From contig NC_134949.1 in assembly GCF_965638725.1 (NCBI RefSeq), forward strand, positions 52,232,151 to 52,296,150: DNA of 64,000 nucleotides, in the 5' to 3' direction. Both the position numbers and the translations under genes were made by a program. Below the pieces are notes generated by a model, which saw nothing but the letters and a program-made list of their open reading frames with translations, was not told where the DNA came from and searched no databases. This document shows positions 1-13,840 of the stretch, piece by piece (the stretch's first letter is position 1; every line of letters starts with the position of its first letter). The DNA is from Aptenodytes patagonicus. Lineage: Eukaryota > Chordata > Aves > Sphenisciformes > Spheniscidae.

Positions 1-3000
1 TCCTCCCTGGGTCTCAGAGGTACCATGAGCATTGGTCCCCTCTTGAGCCTGAGTCCCTTTGGAACGGGGGCATGACTCACTGCAGGGCATGTGGTGCAGC
101 CTCTGAAGGTGGGCAGAACCCCTCACAGAAGTGATGGGGAGTTTGTGCTGGTGAACCAGCAGCAAAGATAGAAGGAGCCATGGTCCTGAGGGCTACAGCA
201 TGGCCAGACAGGACAGGGACATGACCGGCTGTCCTCCTCTTTCCCCTCTGTGTAGCAGGGACTCCACGAAAGTATGACAGAAATGATGTCTGTCCTGTGC
301 TGATGGGGAAAGCTCTCCTGACAGAGAAGTGTGTTGCAGAAGGTCTATTTTTCCTCCTTTGGAAAACAAAGTATCTGCAGCTAGGACATCAGGAAGAACC
401 CAAAGCAGCCAGAGCCCTGGCTCAGAGAAGGATATCAGCCCTGTCACACAAAGGTCCTTTCTTCTAATGATTGCACCTATGCTGGCATGAAAGTCTGGCT
501 TCTATGTAGTCATAAGCACAGTGGACTTTGCATCCTGCCACCATCTTTGCCAATGGCTGTTTCATAGAGGAATGCTCTGGGAATGCACCTGGTGGCTGCC
601 TGGGAGATGCAGAGCATGGCTAGGAAAGTGGGGCCCCATGGGTGTCCTGCTCTGGCTGTTTCTCAGGCCGTATTTGCAGGCTCACAACATGGATTTCAAG
701 TTAATCTCGTTCAGAGGAAGCCTCCAGGCCACCCTTCATAGTGTCAACCCAACCAGTGCGCATCACTCATATCTCCCAGTATCAGCGAGGAGCAGGCATG
801 TGCTGGACACAACGTAGAACAGCCTAAAAACTACTCCTTTGAACATGACCTTGGCATGACAGTAAGAGCAATTATTTCACATGAATTGCTGAGCTCAGCA
901 TGCCATAAACAGCAGAAAGGTTTGATGGTTGTTGATGGTGGCACCTTGCCACCAGGGCTTTCAGTCACACTGCAATGTCCCCATCTTCAGGCATCTAAAA
1001 TGAGCACATGCAGTGTGAATACTCACAATCTGTATGCACCCTCTTGGCGTCTCTGGTGGGGCATTCAAAAACCAGGCACTGAAAGGCAAGCCGAGCTGGA
1101 AAACATTGGCTTTTGTCCTTGTCCACTCCTTGCCTGCTTTGCTTTTTTACTAGTGAGAATTGTGTGATGATTTTTTTGCTTTTGAATGTCTCTTTGGGGC
1201 GTCAGCTTGGTCACACAGTCACTTTTACCAGTCCCAGTCTTGTTACCTGTGCAGCCTCATGAGCCCCAGCATGGTGGAAGGTGCCCATTGCTAGAGAGCT
1301 TCCTGCTAATGCTGCTCCTTTCCATGAGACTCAAGAAAAAGCCCTGCATTATCCCCAGACACACAAAGTCTTAATTCAGTGTGGTGTAGCTTGGTCCTTT
1401 TGTCCACTTGCGAGTGAAAGTGTCACATAGTGTTGCTAAGAGAAAGGGAATGTGGCAGCATGGATATGGTGGGGCACCAGGCACTGGATCTGATGGTGCG
1501 CTCAGGCTTTTGTGCTGGCAGAAGATGCAAAAAGGTGTAATTTGTCCTGCTGGGTCAATATCATCTTTTGCTCTGTTAGATCAGGGTCCAAAATGCCACT
1601 TTTACAGCCAGCATTTATGGATTTGCAAGGCAGAGTGGGCATACTGGGAACCAGAAAAATGCAGCCTGGAGATGTATTGGAACCTCTTGGGCACAGAGGA
1701 GGATACCCATGGAGGCACAAAGGCACAGAGAAATCCTGGTGTGCTGGTCATGCCTCTTTTTGGGCTCAGGTAAGTCATGCTATGTATCTGAGAGCTAGAG
1801 CTCTCATGGCACAGATGGGGACTGAATTTGGCTACACTTCTATTTCTCCCTATACAAAATTATTAACATTTGTGCAGGTAAATGGCAAAATGTAATGCAT
1901 GTGATGCAGCAGTAACATCAGTGCTTCCTATGGTCTTTACATCTGAGGGGACTTAAGCATCCCCCCCAGAAAAGTAAACATCTGAGATAGTTTGTATATA
2001 CTAAGGACAGTGTGAATAATATACACGGTAAAGAGATGACACTCTTGATCAAACCACAAGGCTGTCTTTAAAATCTGGAGCTCCAGCATGTTAGAGAAGT
2101 CCGTCTATCCCCATGTGCCTTTCCTTAGTATCAAAATCTCAGCTCAGATGTTGCTTTTGCTATGGGGTCTTGGCAGCCCTTCCACCCGTTCTAGACATTG
2201 TTTTGCTTTCTGCTGGATGTACGCGCAGGGTGACATCATGACTATTTCTGGTCTCTGACAGTAATCTCCTCTCTTTTGATAGGCAGAGGACAAAGCCATT
2301 TCATATTTACGATTCCTTGACCCGTATGAGACTGATGTGCAGGAAAATGTGTACAGTAAGACTCAGCACATTGGGATGGAGTAGAAAGACTTGGTGCCAG
2401 AAAGAGCTCGTGCTAGTCTAGGTGCACTCATTACAGTAGAACTTCATGCTGCAGGTTACTGGGTGTGAGTATCACTGAGTGCTGGCATAATTTATAGTGG
2501 AAAATGCACCTTAAAAAGGGAATTTCTTCTTCTGTATGTCTAACACGCATCTAGCAAATTTTCTGGAGTATATCACGTAGTCAAATGAATTAACTTCTTG
2601 TAAGTAGAAATGGAAGACCACTTAGCTCTTTAAACTAAAAAAGCTCCATAAAAGTGGAATGTGCTGTGTCTGTACTGTTGTGGCAGCATAATGTAGCAGA
2701 GCTACGGATTCACGTAGATCGTGCATGTGAGTCTGCATTTAGTCTAGTCACTCTTTGGCTGCTTTCAAGCTTGGATCACTAGGGACCTTTCAAACATCAT
2801 TTTTTATAGGTAGTTAAATATGACAGCCCTGGTTGTTCAGTGTGTCTGTGGATGTAGGACACGTACGGAGTGGGAAGACAGCCAGGGAACCAGCCTATAA
2901 CACTATTCCCAGCTGCCTTATTCCGGCATATGTTAAAGATGCCAGGGGCCTCATGACTTTTGCACTGGTTGAAAATTGAGCAATTAAGCATAATTAGCCT

Positions 3001-6000
3001 GTATTAAGCTCTAGTTTACAGCTAATTTTGCTACCTCTAAACCATGCTGCAGGCAGCAGTGAAGACATGAAATATCAGCATGGCCAGAAAGAAGCCTGAT
3101 CTCCTCTGAGAGAGTCCTCTGGGGGATCTCCATCCTCCTCAAAGCAGCTCAGATTTCCAGGCCCTGGTGTGTGTGCCTCTGATTCCACAACATCCAGCAG
3201 GAACATGGGGATCTAGAGACATTTTGCAGCACATACCAGTAAAATGACAGATTGTTACCAGAGGACGTGCTGGCCACGTGCCTTTACCCAAGAGGTTTAG
3301 GAGGAACTCTCAGAGAAGGAAGAGAAGTTGAGCCAGCTTCATTCTGCACAGCCTCTTCTCACGCAGCATAGACCCAGGGTGATTTGGTAAATTCACAGGA
3401 GGAACAGAGAGTATAGCTGCTATAGGGCTGGGAGGTCTTAAATGCCCAAGTCACTTCTGCAAGTGGGCTTTGGGCACTACTGGGAAGTCACCCATTTTGC
3501 CTGGGTCCTATGTAAAAGCAGAAGGGACTGCCACATCTGCATGCAGCCAGGTGCAATAGTTCATCTAGGTCTTTCAGCAAGGACCTGTGGACTCATATAA
3601 AGACATTTCAATAGGCAAGCCTTCTTTAAGTCATTGCTTTAAACTCTGCCTGAAATCTGCAGGGTAATTTTGATAGCTGGTGGCTGAAGACCACTTTTGC
3701 TGGGCAACTGGCACCTCCTTCAAGTATCACTACTTGATGCTGTTACTGTGTTTGGAAAGGGAGGAAAAAGCACACAAAAAGGAACAGATACCAGCTAGAC
3801 GCTACTTAGTTTGTACGAACGAGATCATTCTATAAACAGCCCTGACACTCTTGCTCACAAGGCTATGTTAATTCAGCGGGGAACTGGGACATTTTTACAG
3901 TATTTTTGAAGAAGGATTTTGAGTTGCTATGTATGCTTAGATTGGGACATGCCAAAAATGGGGGGGTTTGCTATCTTTTTGCTGTTGCTCTTGACTTGGT
4001 TCCCTGCCAGGTTTGCTCTTAAGCCTTGGGTGGGATCTCTGCTTGGGGTCAGCTGGCACAGCTGCCCTTGAAGGTATGATTGCTTTTGATGCTTAGGTTG
4101 GGGAGATTCAGCTCATTCATTTACTGAGACTGCTGAAGGTCCTTGGCAGACATTACACTGTCAATCCTCATGGATTTCCAAGCTCTCTCGATGGCGGGCC
4201 CCTGAAATCACTGAGGGTCAGGGCACTTCTGTAGCACTTCAAGGCCATGGAAGCATCATTTTCAAGAAAATCAAAACCGCTACCTAGGACTGAGTCAGTA
4301 GCTGTTTTTTCAGTTCATCATCTGATCAGAAATGTGGTTGTTTTCTTCTTGGACAACCTCACATTAAACAAAAGGAACAACACTAATCATACCAGTTTCT
4401 TATTTCTGAAATGAAAATCTGAACATCATTGATTTTTGGAGCACCTTTCTTCATATCCTTAGATGTTGTTACCAGCTATGGTCCCTGAAGGTTTTGCTAT
4501 TTGCCATTTTCAGCATACTGAAACACCAAGTTCCCAAAGCAGCTGAAGGAGTGAAAGATGCCCTCGCCCACAAACAGTAAAGTATTGGTTTGAGTCCTGG
4601 GCAGAATTAAACCTCCTTCTCAGGAAAGCATCCTAACCAACCAGCTATTGCAGGCTGAATTGTTCTCAGTGTTTTTTTCTCACTCATTTAGATTTCCTTA
4701 GCAAATTTTGCAGCCTGCTGCAGCAGAGAGATTGTGCGTGAGACGATGGCTTTATCACCTGGTGCTTTGGGCACCACACTAGGAAGAACGCCCCATCTCT
4801 ACAACAATATATATCCAAGTGCAAAGTAAATGTATATGCAAAGAGGCACAGCGTCAGCAGAAGCAAGCAAAAGCAGCACACCCGAAAACACCCACAGAAC
4901 AGTGTTGTAGGAGATACGGGTGCAAATGTCTGCAGGTAGAGAAAGGGCTTGAACCAAGGTCTCCTGCATCCTGAAGGATGCACCCTGGATGCACTGCTAT
5001 TACAACTGGGATGTCACCAGTAGCAGTCAGTGTTGATACTATTACTGCTTGAATTTAAACTTTTGCCTTTTATCACAAATGAGTAATAAAAATTGCTGTG
5101 GATATTATGAAAAGGTTTATTCCAACATTTCCAAATCATTATTTCTTGTTATAGCCAAATCTATGTGCTTAATCCACAAATATTTTCGGCTACTCCAAAC
5201 TGCATCTTTCAGTGAATGAAAGCTTTGACAGGGATTTTTTTTCTCCTTGTCCTGGACTAATCAGCTGAAACACATACCGTATACTTTAAGTAGAAAAAAA
5301 TTGGTCTCTTTGGGCTGGAAAATAAAAACAAATGAGCTTTCATTTCTATTGTGTCTTTTCTTGATCTCTTCTTCTTGTTTTCTTCCTTACTATCAGTTCT
5401 TCTTGAGTCTCAAACTTTATCTGCTTTTCCATGTTGCAGGCTAGATCCACCCTTTACTTCCTGCCATCATGGTCTTTAATTCCCTCCTGTTCACAAAACC
5501 AGTCCTACCCCTGCAGCCTACACCTGATATCTGTCTTCTCATCCCTGATCTGTCATTCATACCCGCCCTCTGCATCCCCATCTCTTTCTCTTCCCTCATT
5601 CCCCTTCTGCTGGTATCTTTTTTACCAAATTAGTATAAGATTGCATGTAAGGAATTACCCCTAAAGAATATTAGACAATCAAATAATAAAGGAAATGCTC
5701 AAGCATGACAGACTGTACTTTTCTGGGTCATTATAACATCCCTTACTTTGTGCTACGAAGCATGAGTCCAAAAGCCGAGTGATCTGCGGAACTAAAAAAT
5801 GTGAGACAATCACTCTTTGTGCTTTTTGTCTTTATAAAATGAGTCTAGACCTCTTGGAAAGTGTCCATTGATGGCCTTGAAACCCCTCCTTCACAGGACA
5901 AGCACAGTACAGCAGTGACAAAGTAACTGTTGTGCTTAGCGTCTGAAAACAACAAAGTCCAGCAATGCAGTGTCATGTTTCCACCATTATGCCCGTAAAA

Positions 6001-9000
6001 TCTCTGAAAGACAAACATAGGAGTAGTCTTGGCCCTGCAGGAGTAGTAGTGCAGTTTGTAAACAAATTCCCTGATAATGTGCACTTAGTGATCACTGGTT
6101 GGATTTGCAGAGCGGTTCTGGCAGATGAGAACGAGATTTCCTTCGAAGGCTACTAAACTGGAGGCTCTGCTCCAGGTAAGCATCAGCAGCACTCCAGCAC
6201 CCAGGGGCACATACGGGATCGCACGAACAACTGGTCCTTCAGGCAGCTGTAAGCCACGTGCATGATAGGGACATCACAGTCCAAAGAAAAACCCTTGGAC
6301 GTGCATAGGGTGGATGCTGCTTTGATCTACTGATCCGTCTAGCATGATGAATTCCCTGCTCATGTCCTGGATCTCTAATGCCCTGACCCCTGTAGTCCCA
6401 TTCCCGGGCATCTAGTGCTCTCCATCCCCTTACAGGGAGCACAGACAGCTCACTCAGGGCAATATGGACAAGAAGGTGACAAGATGGCTAAAAAGCAGAT
6501 GAGAGGATGCTCAGCTTTGCAACATTTCTGTCTATTTGTGGCCCCAGTCCCAGTCGAAATTGCATTCCTACTCACTGAAGTACCGCTAAGCCTTTCAACC
6601 CTAGTCCTTTAGCTTGAGTTTTATGATGCCAGGGGGATTGGGCTCATTGCCCACTGACAACACAGGCAATGAATTAATGTTCCTTATGCCCTAACACCTT
6701 TTCTGTAATAGAAAAACTCCTTAGACAGGACCTAGAGGGCTGTTGACCACCTTGGGAATCCCACTGTTGGAAAGATGCTGACACGCTGAATGGAATCTGT
6801 ACGAGAGCAGGAGGAATGAAAGGGGGAAGGACAGACCTCTGCTAGACAGACAGAGAACTAAGTCTGATCTGGTTAGTTCACCAGCCACTGAAGAGAAATA
6901 CTGACGGTATACTGACGGTATATGAGTCATGGTATGGCTGTTCGAGGCAGTACAGTGCGCAGCGCAGCTGAGCAAAAGAAAATCATAACTGAATGCCAGG
7001 AAAAATGAAATTAAAGAAGAAATGAAAGAAGTTTAGGGGATTTCCAGCTCCAATGAAAAACATAATAATGGATAATATAGGAATATCACAGCACTGAGAG
7101 AGTGAGACAGATGAGAGACTCCTTTTTCCATTTCCAGTTTCTTTATCTTTACAGACCATAAAACAGAATGTGCTGACCTGCAGAGCTAAGATTTTTAAGG
7201 GAAGCAAATAAACACATACATAGTTGCATATGAATGAACAGTCTGTAGCAATAGGCAGGATCAAAAACTTTTTTAAGACACAGAAGAGACACTAAACTCT
7301 GGGGAATATCTCTAACTATGGTTATATCATTTCATAGTTTTCCATTCTGGGCTTACTTGGCTCTTCACCAGGTCTCGGCCATTCTCAGAGATGGGACACT
7401 GAATGACTGAATTATGACTGAGATAATGTTCTTCCTCGGTTTAAAAACAGAAAGCACTGGAAAAGCATGAAGAGAGATAAGCAGTGCTTAAGAGGAAAAT
7501 TCAGAATGATCCAGGAGTTAGTAAGGCTGGGAATATTTTTTACAGCTTTGCGATTTGGCATCGGACAAAATTCTAAATACATTCCTGACAGATGACATCC
7601 CCAAACATCTGGAGAGATATGAGCTGATAAGAAACCACTTATTCACATTTCGTAAAGGATAAACTTAGACATTTCTAACAGCTGGAGTGACTGTGGGACT
7701 TGGGCAGATCCGCGGATGCAAGCTGTCAGAAGTTCAGCAGAGAAACAGTCTGGCAGCCAGGCTGGAGGCCAGGGCTTTACCTTGTCATTGGCAAGGGGAG
7801 GATTTCCCAAGTGCAAGGGGGTAACAAAATTCTTCCCATGTCCCACACGGACCACTGCAGATCCGGGTGGTGGGAACGAGTTCCTGCTGCTCCTGTAGGC
7901 CAGTGATACCCTAACCCCCCTATAGGTACCTGGCGCAGAAATGTCTACAGGAGTCTACAGACTGAAACAACAGCTCTGAACCCCATCCGCCCCCGATGCC
8001 CCCCGGAAGCCTGCTGCTTTGGGGAGGGGGTTTCTAACAACCCTGGCAGGGACACTGGGTGCCCCCAGGTCCCTTTTTCGTGCCGGGGTCTGGCCATGGG
8101 CTCTAGGAGCCTTGTGTAACCGCAGCACTCACAGCACTGAGCCCTACAAAGGAGGGGACAGTTGGGTCAAACCTCAGACCACAAGCTGGGAGGTATTTTG
8201 ACATCTTATTGCCTTTACCTAAATATGTCTGTGTTTCTGGAAACCAGGCAGGAGTGGGAACACCACAGGACAAACGGCTCAGATTTTTAATGCGTTTAAA
8301 ATAGGTTTGAAATCAAAGATGAGATCCAGTGATCCAATGTCGACTGACGTTCCTGAGAGGCAGCCAAGAAAAACAAGCTGCCGTTCAGAAACATGCCAAA
8401 GAACAAAGCAGAGAAGAAGGAGATGAAAGGGAGAATGGAAAAAAGCATGAAGCCACCAGATCAATATGTGTATCTAGCAGAGGACTGCCATGTCAGCACT
8501 AGTGTCTAATGAGGTCAGATGAAAAAGGATTTTTTGTTCGATAAAAACATGTTGATGTGTTTTAAGTGTCTCTGATTTTAATAAGAAAATAATTTCTAAT
8601 TTCTAAAGACATTTCAAGCCATGAATTCCCTTTCCAGACTGGATAGAAGCATAACAAGTTGTGGGGTTTGATATGGTTTAAAGGGAATTAAAGGGGTCAT
8701 TTTTCTTTCTCTTCCCATCCTCCAATGTATAAAGCAATATTGCCTTCACATTTGCTGATTTAAATTGAAGTATCTCCCTTACCCTGTAGTCTTTATTTCT
8801 CCTTTCTAGTGTAGAAAGGCCAGAGGAAAGGAAGAAGCAAAAATGAAAGTCACTCGGTTTTTTTCTATAAAGACTTAAATAAAAAAAAGTTTTACACTTG
8901 TCTGAAAACATGTTTTTTAAGCCATTTCACTAAAAATTCTGTTCTAAAGTGTTCCAACAGAAAGTAATACTCTTTTTGATATGCTGCTTTATTTAACATA

Positions 9001-11302
9001 CAGCATGTTCCCCGTTGCTGCAGCAATACATCACTAAATCTGAGCAAACTTCACTATTCTTTGAAAGGCAAGGAGATGTGGAACGCATTATTTTTTATAT
9101 ATTTTATGAACAGGAATGCAGACACAATGAAAGCAACCAAATTATCCCAGCCTGCAAAGGAAGGCAGAGGCAAAACCAAGAGCACAGGTTCAAAACAGAG
9201 CCTGGAGAAAAGTCAACAGTGACTCATTAGATTGCAGTTGTGAAGGGTTAGTCCCCAGTCTTCATCTTCAGTGCAGTGATTTATATTTTCTGTCTTGGGA
9301 CAATGTTTTTTTCAGTGAGTAATTATGTGGGTTTGTCTGTGGCCTCCTACGCACAGAAGCTCTGTATTTTGTGAAAAGCAACGTCCAGTGGGATTGACAC
9401 TGAACTGTCTGACAGCAGATTTTAGTGTTCAGTGAGCAGCAATGATTGCTTGTATTTTTGAAAGCAAGAATGGATATGAAACACAGTTTGGGTTTCTTTT
9501 CCCTGGTTAATTTTCAAGATTATTCTAAAAAAGAAGACTAAAGCACAGTCCCCAAAACCCAGCAACTGGTTTGCGTATGTCCACGTAACAACTGTAACAT
9601 TCATGATGTTGCTGGGACATGCGCTGTCTTTACGGGCTCTTGGTGTAAGAATTTTAATTTATCTTAAGTTAAAAGTTTAAAGCTTGTGCTAGCTTGTTCC
9701 AAAGACCTTTAGTAATATTAACTGAATTATGTCAAGTATTTTCTGTCAGCTATAAGATTTGTCATAAATCACAAGAAATCTTGTAATAATGTAGTTCTGA
9801 GCATTATGTTTCCAAAAAGCCCCTTTCATAATGGGAAATACTGTCTTATGTTTTTTAATGTCTTTCTTTCCTCCCTTCCCTTGGGCTGTGCTTTTTTCTT
9901 TCTTTTGTCCTTTCTAGGGAAATTAAAGCTTTCCTTTTGACTGACTGGAGAAAATCAACCATTTAGTTAAATTCTATGTTTGTATCTTCTTTATCTCCCT
10001 GTAATAGAGGCAATTTCCTTTCATCTGTACAAATATTTAGTACACTGGACTCCACATTTACCATTTAGTTTCTCCTCAGTAATTTCCCACTGAAGATCTT
10101 TTAGCAAAGATGGGCATGAGTGAGCTTATGGAAAAGACTTCTAGATGCTGGGGACATTCGGTCCAGAGCCAAACCCCTCTCTTGTGAATGAGAGACATCT
10201 CATCTACAAACATCCAACCCAAAATACCAGAAACAGGTAATGCTGCCTGTTGTAGCAGGTTCTCCTAACATAAAGAGATCGCCTAGAATTCACCCTCCCT
10301 CTTGTACATCCTCGGGAGGCCCAGGGCAGAAGGTGCCATCCCGCTGGCACAAGGATGCCCAGAGCAAAGGTAAGGAAGCTGAGCTGGGCCATGTGGCCAT
10401 TTGCAAAAGTTTATTGCCCTGGGCAGTGCTCAGTGCTAAGCCAGGGCCATGCACTTCGGTCCGTAACACTGAAGGAGCATGTGAAAGAGGCGAAAGGAGA
10501 TGCTGGCACTAAATAAAGCCAGCGAAGGGCTGTCTTTGAGGAGGGAACCCATCCAGGACCAGCTGACGGGAGAGGCCGTGTCCCAGCTGACGTTACCATT
10601 CTGCGGTGACTCAGGGCGGGGAGCAGCTTTGGCGAAGCTGCCCATAGCAGAGTTGCTGGGAGGTGGCCATTTACTTGTTTCGGATCAAAACATGAAAGGA
10701 GCAGCTGCTGCAGCCTCTTCAGTTTCAAGAAAAGCTTCACAGGAGTCTGCAAGTCTTTGGGGAATGTGTCTGTACAAGGTTTGCACCTCGAGTCCCATAC
10801 TGGGGACTTTGATGTACTTCTGCAGTGGACCAAGAACCCTATTTTGATCACGTTGCTTCACCTCTTCTCCCTTCTCCTTTCAAAGAGCTCTGGCCCCATC
10901 ACTGGGTGGTGGTAAGCTTTGAGGCTGGTCTGATCAAATGTGAGTCCTCGCTGAGAAGCAGCTGGCTCTTGCTCAGAGCAACCTCAGCATATAAGCCTCA
11001 TCTTCAAGGAGGGACAAGTGAACTTGTGTGAGGCTGTCAGGTCATCTCATGAGGCAGAGCCAGATGCAGCAATGCAATGAAGCAGGAGCTGATTCTGATT
11101 CTCTGCTCCAGAGCCTTGGTCAATGTGGACTTTAGGCCCTGAAGTACCCCTGAAATGCCATGTAGCCACTCAAAAAGGCTTTGAGCAGCAATTAAGTGAC
11201 AGGCAGGAGCCTAGTACCAGCCCTCTGCAGATCCCCTGGTCAGAGCCACTCAAGGCAGTCACGCAGCAGAGAGTGTGTTGTTTTGGGAAATGAGTCTGAA
11301 GC
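1..11302. other. intergenic DNA, no gene recognised
   Basis: Open frames here are short (under 150 codons), overlap on both strands, and do not join into a protein family I recognise or carry splice-site-bounded conserved segments. Base composition is mixed, with AT-rich patches near 8500-9800 and slightly GC-richer DNA near 7860-8130, but no CpG island. A small 11-bp direct duplication (ACTGACGGTAT twice) lies at 6900-6921. In other vertebrates the gene upstream of SNRPF is NTN4. I looked for its laminin-type cysteine-rich modules on the minus strand and did not find them. Confidence 0.6.
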
Positions 11303-11325
11303 TTTTTTTTTTTTTTTTTTTTTTT
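11303..11325. repeat. poly(T) tract, 23 nt
   Basis: An uninterrupted run of 23 T on the + strand, equivalent to poly(A) on the minus strand. It could be the tail of a retrocopy inserted in minus orientation, or simple slippage. The DNA to its right (11326-11600) shows no recognisable coding sequence, so a retrogene is not supported. Confidence 0.9.
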
Positions 11326-12639
11326 AAACATTAGCTGACTATCTGGGCAAATAATTTTCCAGCTGTGGGTGTCCTGCAAAATGCTGGCTATCATGTTCCA
11401 CTAATAAACCTTTGTGACCGGGGTGCCTGGCGAGTGAGCCAGGGTGGTTTCTGACTCCCTAAGCAAACACCAACATTTCCTAGCATGAGCAAGTTGAGTG
11501 GTGAGCAGTGACTAATGAACAGCTGGTACGAATTCTTGACACTCCTGGAATCCCGAAATATTTTGATGAATTCTGGCAGAAGTCCAAATATTTGCAAAGT
11601 AATGACTAAGGTGGTAATGAACTACAGCTGACTGGCTTATTCATGTTCAGAGGCTCAGCGGTTTATTTCAGCATACATCCAGTATCTCTGGCCCACTTCT
11701 GGGTTACCTGTTCATGTCTGGAAGGCAGTGGGTGCCTGGGGATGCCACAAGCACCGCTGTAGGACGAAAACCCACAGGAGTACCGGTGCTCGGCTGCATC
11801 ACGCACATGCTCCATCTCAAGGCAACCAGAACTTCTGGCTTGTGTGAAGGCTCCAAGCCCCTTCCTATCTGCAAGGGAAGGTGTGCAAGCAGCTTCACAA
11901 ACACTGACCCGGGGAGAGTAGGTACCACACAGAAGGTGGCAACTGAGCATCAAATTAGGAAATGTCAGTGGCCTCACCTTGTACAAGGAGCAGTGCAGAG
12001 AAGACTAAAGTTGATGAAGGAGATGGAGCGACTGCCAGGTCAGCAGGGACTGCAAGATTTAGGATTAGATCATTTCAAACTGGGAAGAGGATTATTCTCT
12101 GGAAATACAATCCATAGATGAACAATAGAGAAGGATGGGAAAAATCTACACTAAAGAGCATAGATTCTATACTGTGAACATATGTATTTGCAGATGCTGA
12201 TAGGCACCAGTAAATCTTGGCCTCTGCTACTGGGTCACCTTTGAAAATGGGACCTAGAGTGACTTAGCATTTTTTAACACACTGCCTCCTGATCAGGCAT
12301 ATGCTAGATTTATATCAATGCCCTGCACTGATTTCAATAGGGTTTCTCTTGACGTGCAGAAAGACAAATATGACCAGCCCGTCCCTCGGACAATCTTACT
12401 ACAATACCTGGGCACATATCTGGCTTGTCTTCCAGCCCTCCTGTGCAAGCAGATACATCCAATATCTGTGAAGACAGGCACGTTTCCCAGCATGGGCTGC
12501 AAATGGTGCTCACAAATTTCCTTGGGTAGATTCAGGCAGGCATCTCAAATTAAACTAAACTCAACCCAACAAATGGCCTCACTTTCCCTTTCTCTTTCTT
12601 TGAAAGGGTTTTATTCTATTGATAAATGAATTTAACTGG

Positions 12640-12830
12640 CAGGCAAAACCACAGATGGGCGAACATGACAGATTGATGTAGCCAGATGGAATCATGTTTG
12701 TTTTAATCCACAATCAGTAGGCACAGCAGCGACAGCCTTTTCATGCCGCTTTACAGTAATCAGGCGCACTGAAACTTGATTGGAATTATGTCATGAGAAA
12801 TAAATAGCCCAGATTGAGCCAGAGATAACA
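12640..12830. promoter_or_regulatory. candidate noncoding regulatory patch (RUNX and MEIS/PBX-like motifs)
   Basis: A non-repetitive, low-coding segment holding AACCACA (RUNX-type, 12647-12653), TGACAG (MEIS-type, 12666-12671) immediately followed by ATTGAT (PBX-type, 12672-12677), and further AATCA/ATTGG half sites downstream. The tight MEIS-PBX spacing is what drew attention. Motifs this short occur by chance, and conservation is not visible from one sequence. Confidence 0.2.
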
Positions 12831-13784
12831 GAGAGTGCAAGGCAATGGTGGTGCAACATTGCTTCAGGGAGAAAAATGTGTCTAGAAGTTGTTGAATGTA
12901 ACAAATCCAAGGACTGAGAGGAATAAGCTGACCTGGGGGCACATTTTGGCTGTCACTGACCCCCCGTCAGCCAGCAGCAAAGGTCTCCACAGCATTTGGG
13001 AGCGGCAAGAAACGCAGCCCTGAAATAGCAAAAGATATTTCTTGGCAAGTGCTATTTTTCTGCTGCTACAACTGCTAGCCTCCTCCTCCTGCTTCACCAT
13101 CAGTGCCAGACACAGACCCCGCTGATGCTGCAGGGACCTGAACCCCACCGTCCATGGACCATCTCCACTGCACACACCTGCTGGCTGGGGGCTTTCCACT
13201 GACATGCAGGGGCTTTGCATCAAGGTGGGGTTTTGCATCAAGGCAGAGTTTTGCTCACATTAACCCTTTTTCTGGTTTGCTCACCACCGGATTTGGAAAG
13301 AGGAATCCAGACCACTGATGAAGTTCTCCCCTCTCTCCCTGTTGGAGCCCCTGACGCTTTTGTCATGAACAAGCCATAGTTGTTAGTGCTTTCCAAGAAA
13401 AGCAGCAGTGTTTTGCTAAAAGTGCCGGCTGGCAGCAGGTTGGCATTGGGTTTCTTTGTTAAAAGATGACAGAGCTTACGTTTTCCGGGAGAAAGAAAAG
13501 TCTTATTGATATAATAATATCATGCCAGGCAGAAAGCCCTGCTTGTGTAATCCGCTTTGAGCACAATGCCGTGTTGTGGCTCGAGCATTGTTTCCAGCTG
13601 AAAAGTGGCTGTGATTTGCCTGGTCAAGGACATTATCCTGACTGACAGGTCTACAAAAGGAGACGGCATGTGTGGTGGGCTGAGAGGCTGGGGGAGTCCA
13701 CCTGAGGGAGGAGCGGATGGAGGGGGGATCAGGGTGCAGGAGCCCTCCCGTGTGTGCACCTCCGTCCTGCAGGTTGAAAAGGTG

Positions 13785-13840
13785 CCGGGGCATCCCACAG
13801 TGCCGGTGGCATCCCACGGTGATGGTGGCATGCCATGGTG
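13785..13840 (+). repeat. three-copy 18-19 bp degenerate tandem repeat
   Basis: Three successive units of about 18-19 bp share the core GGCATCCCACGGTG (variants CATCCCACAGTG and CATGCCATGGTG). The units start near 13785, 13803 and 13822. It is a small local minisatellite without coding meaning. Confidence 0.75.

Noticed and set aside
521-1895. Series of overlapping 60-130 codon frames at the left edge
   Set aside because: They overlap in several frames, contain no domain I recognise, and show no conserved-looking splice boundaries.
11303-11600. Possible retrocopy or LTR end next to the poly(T) tract, with AATAAA at 11403-11408
   Set aside because: No coding sequence, target-site duplication or matching second LTR could be seen. 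One AATAAA and a homopolymer are not enough.
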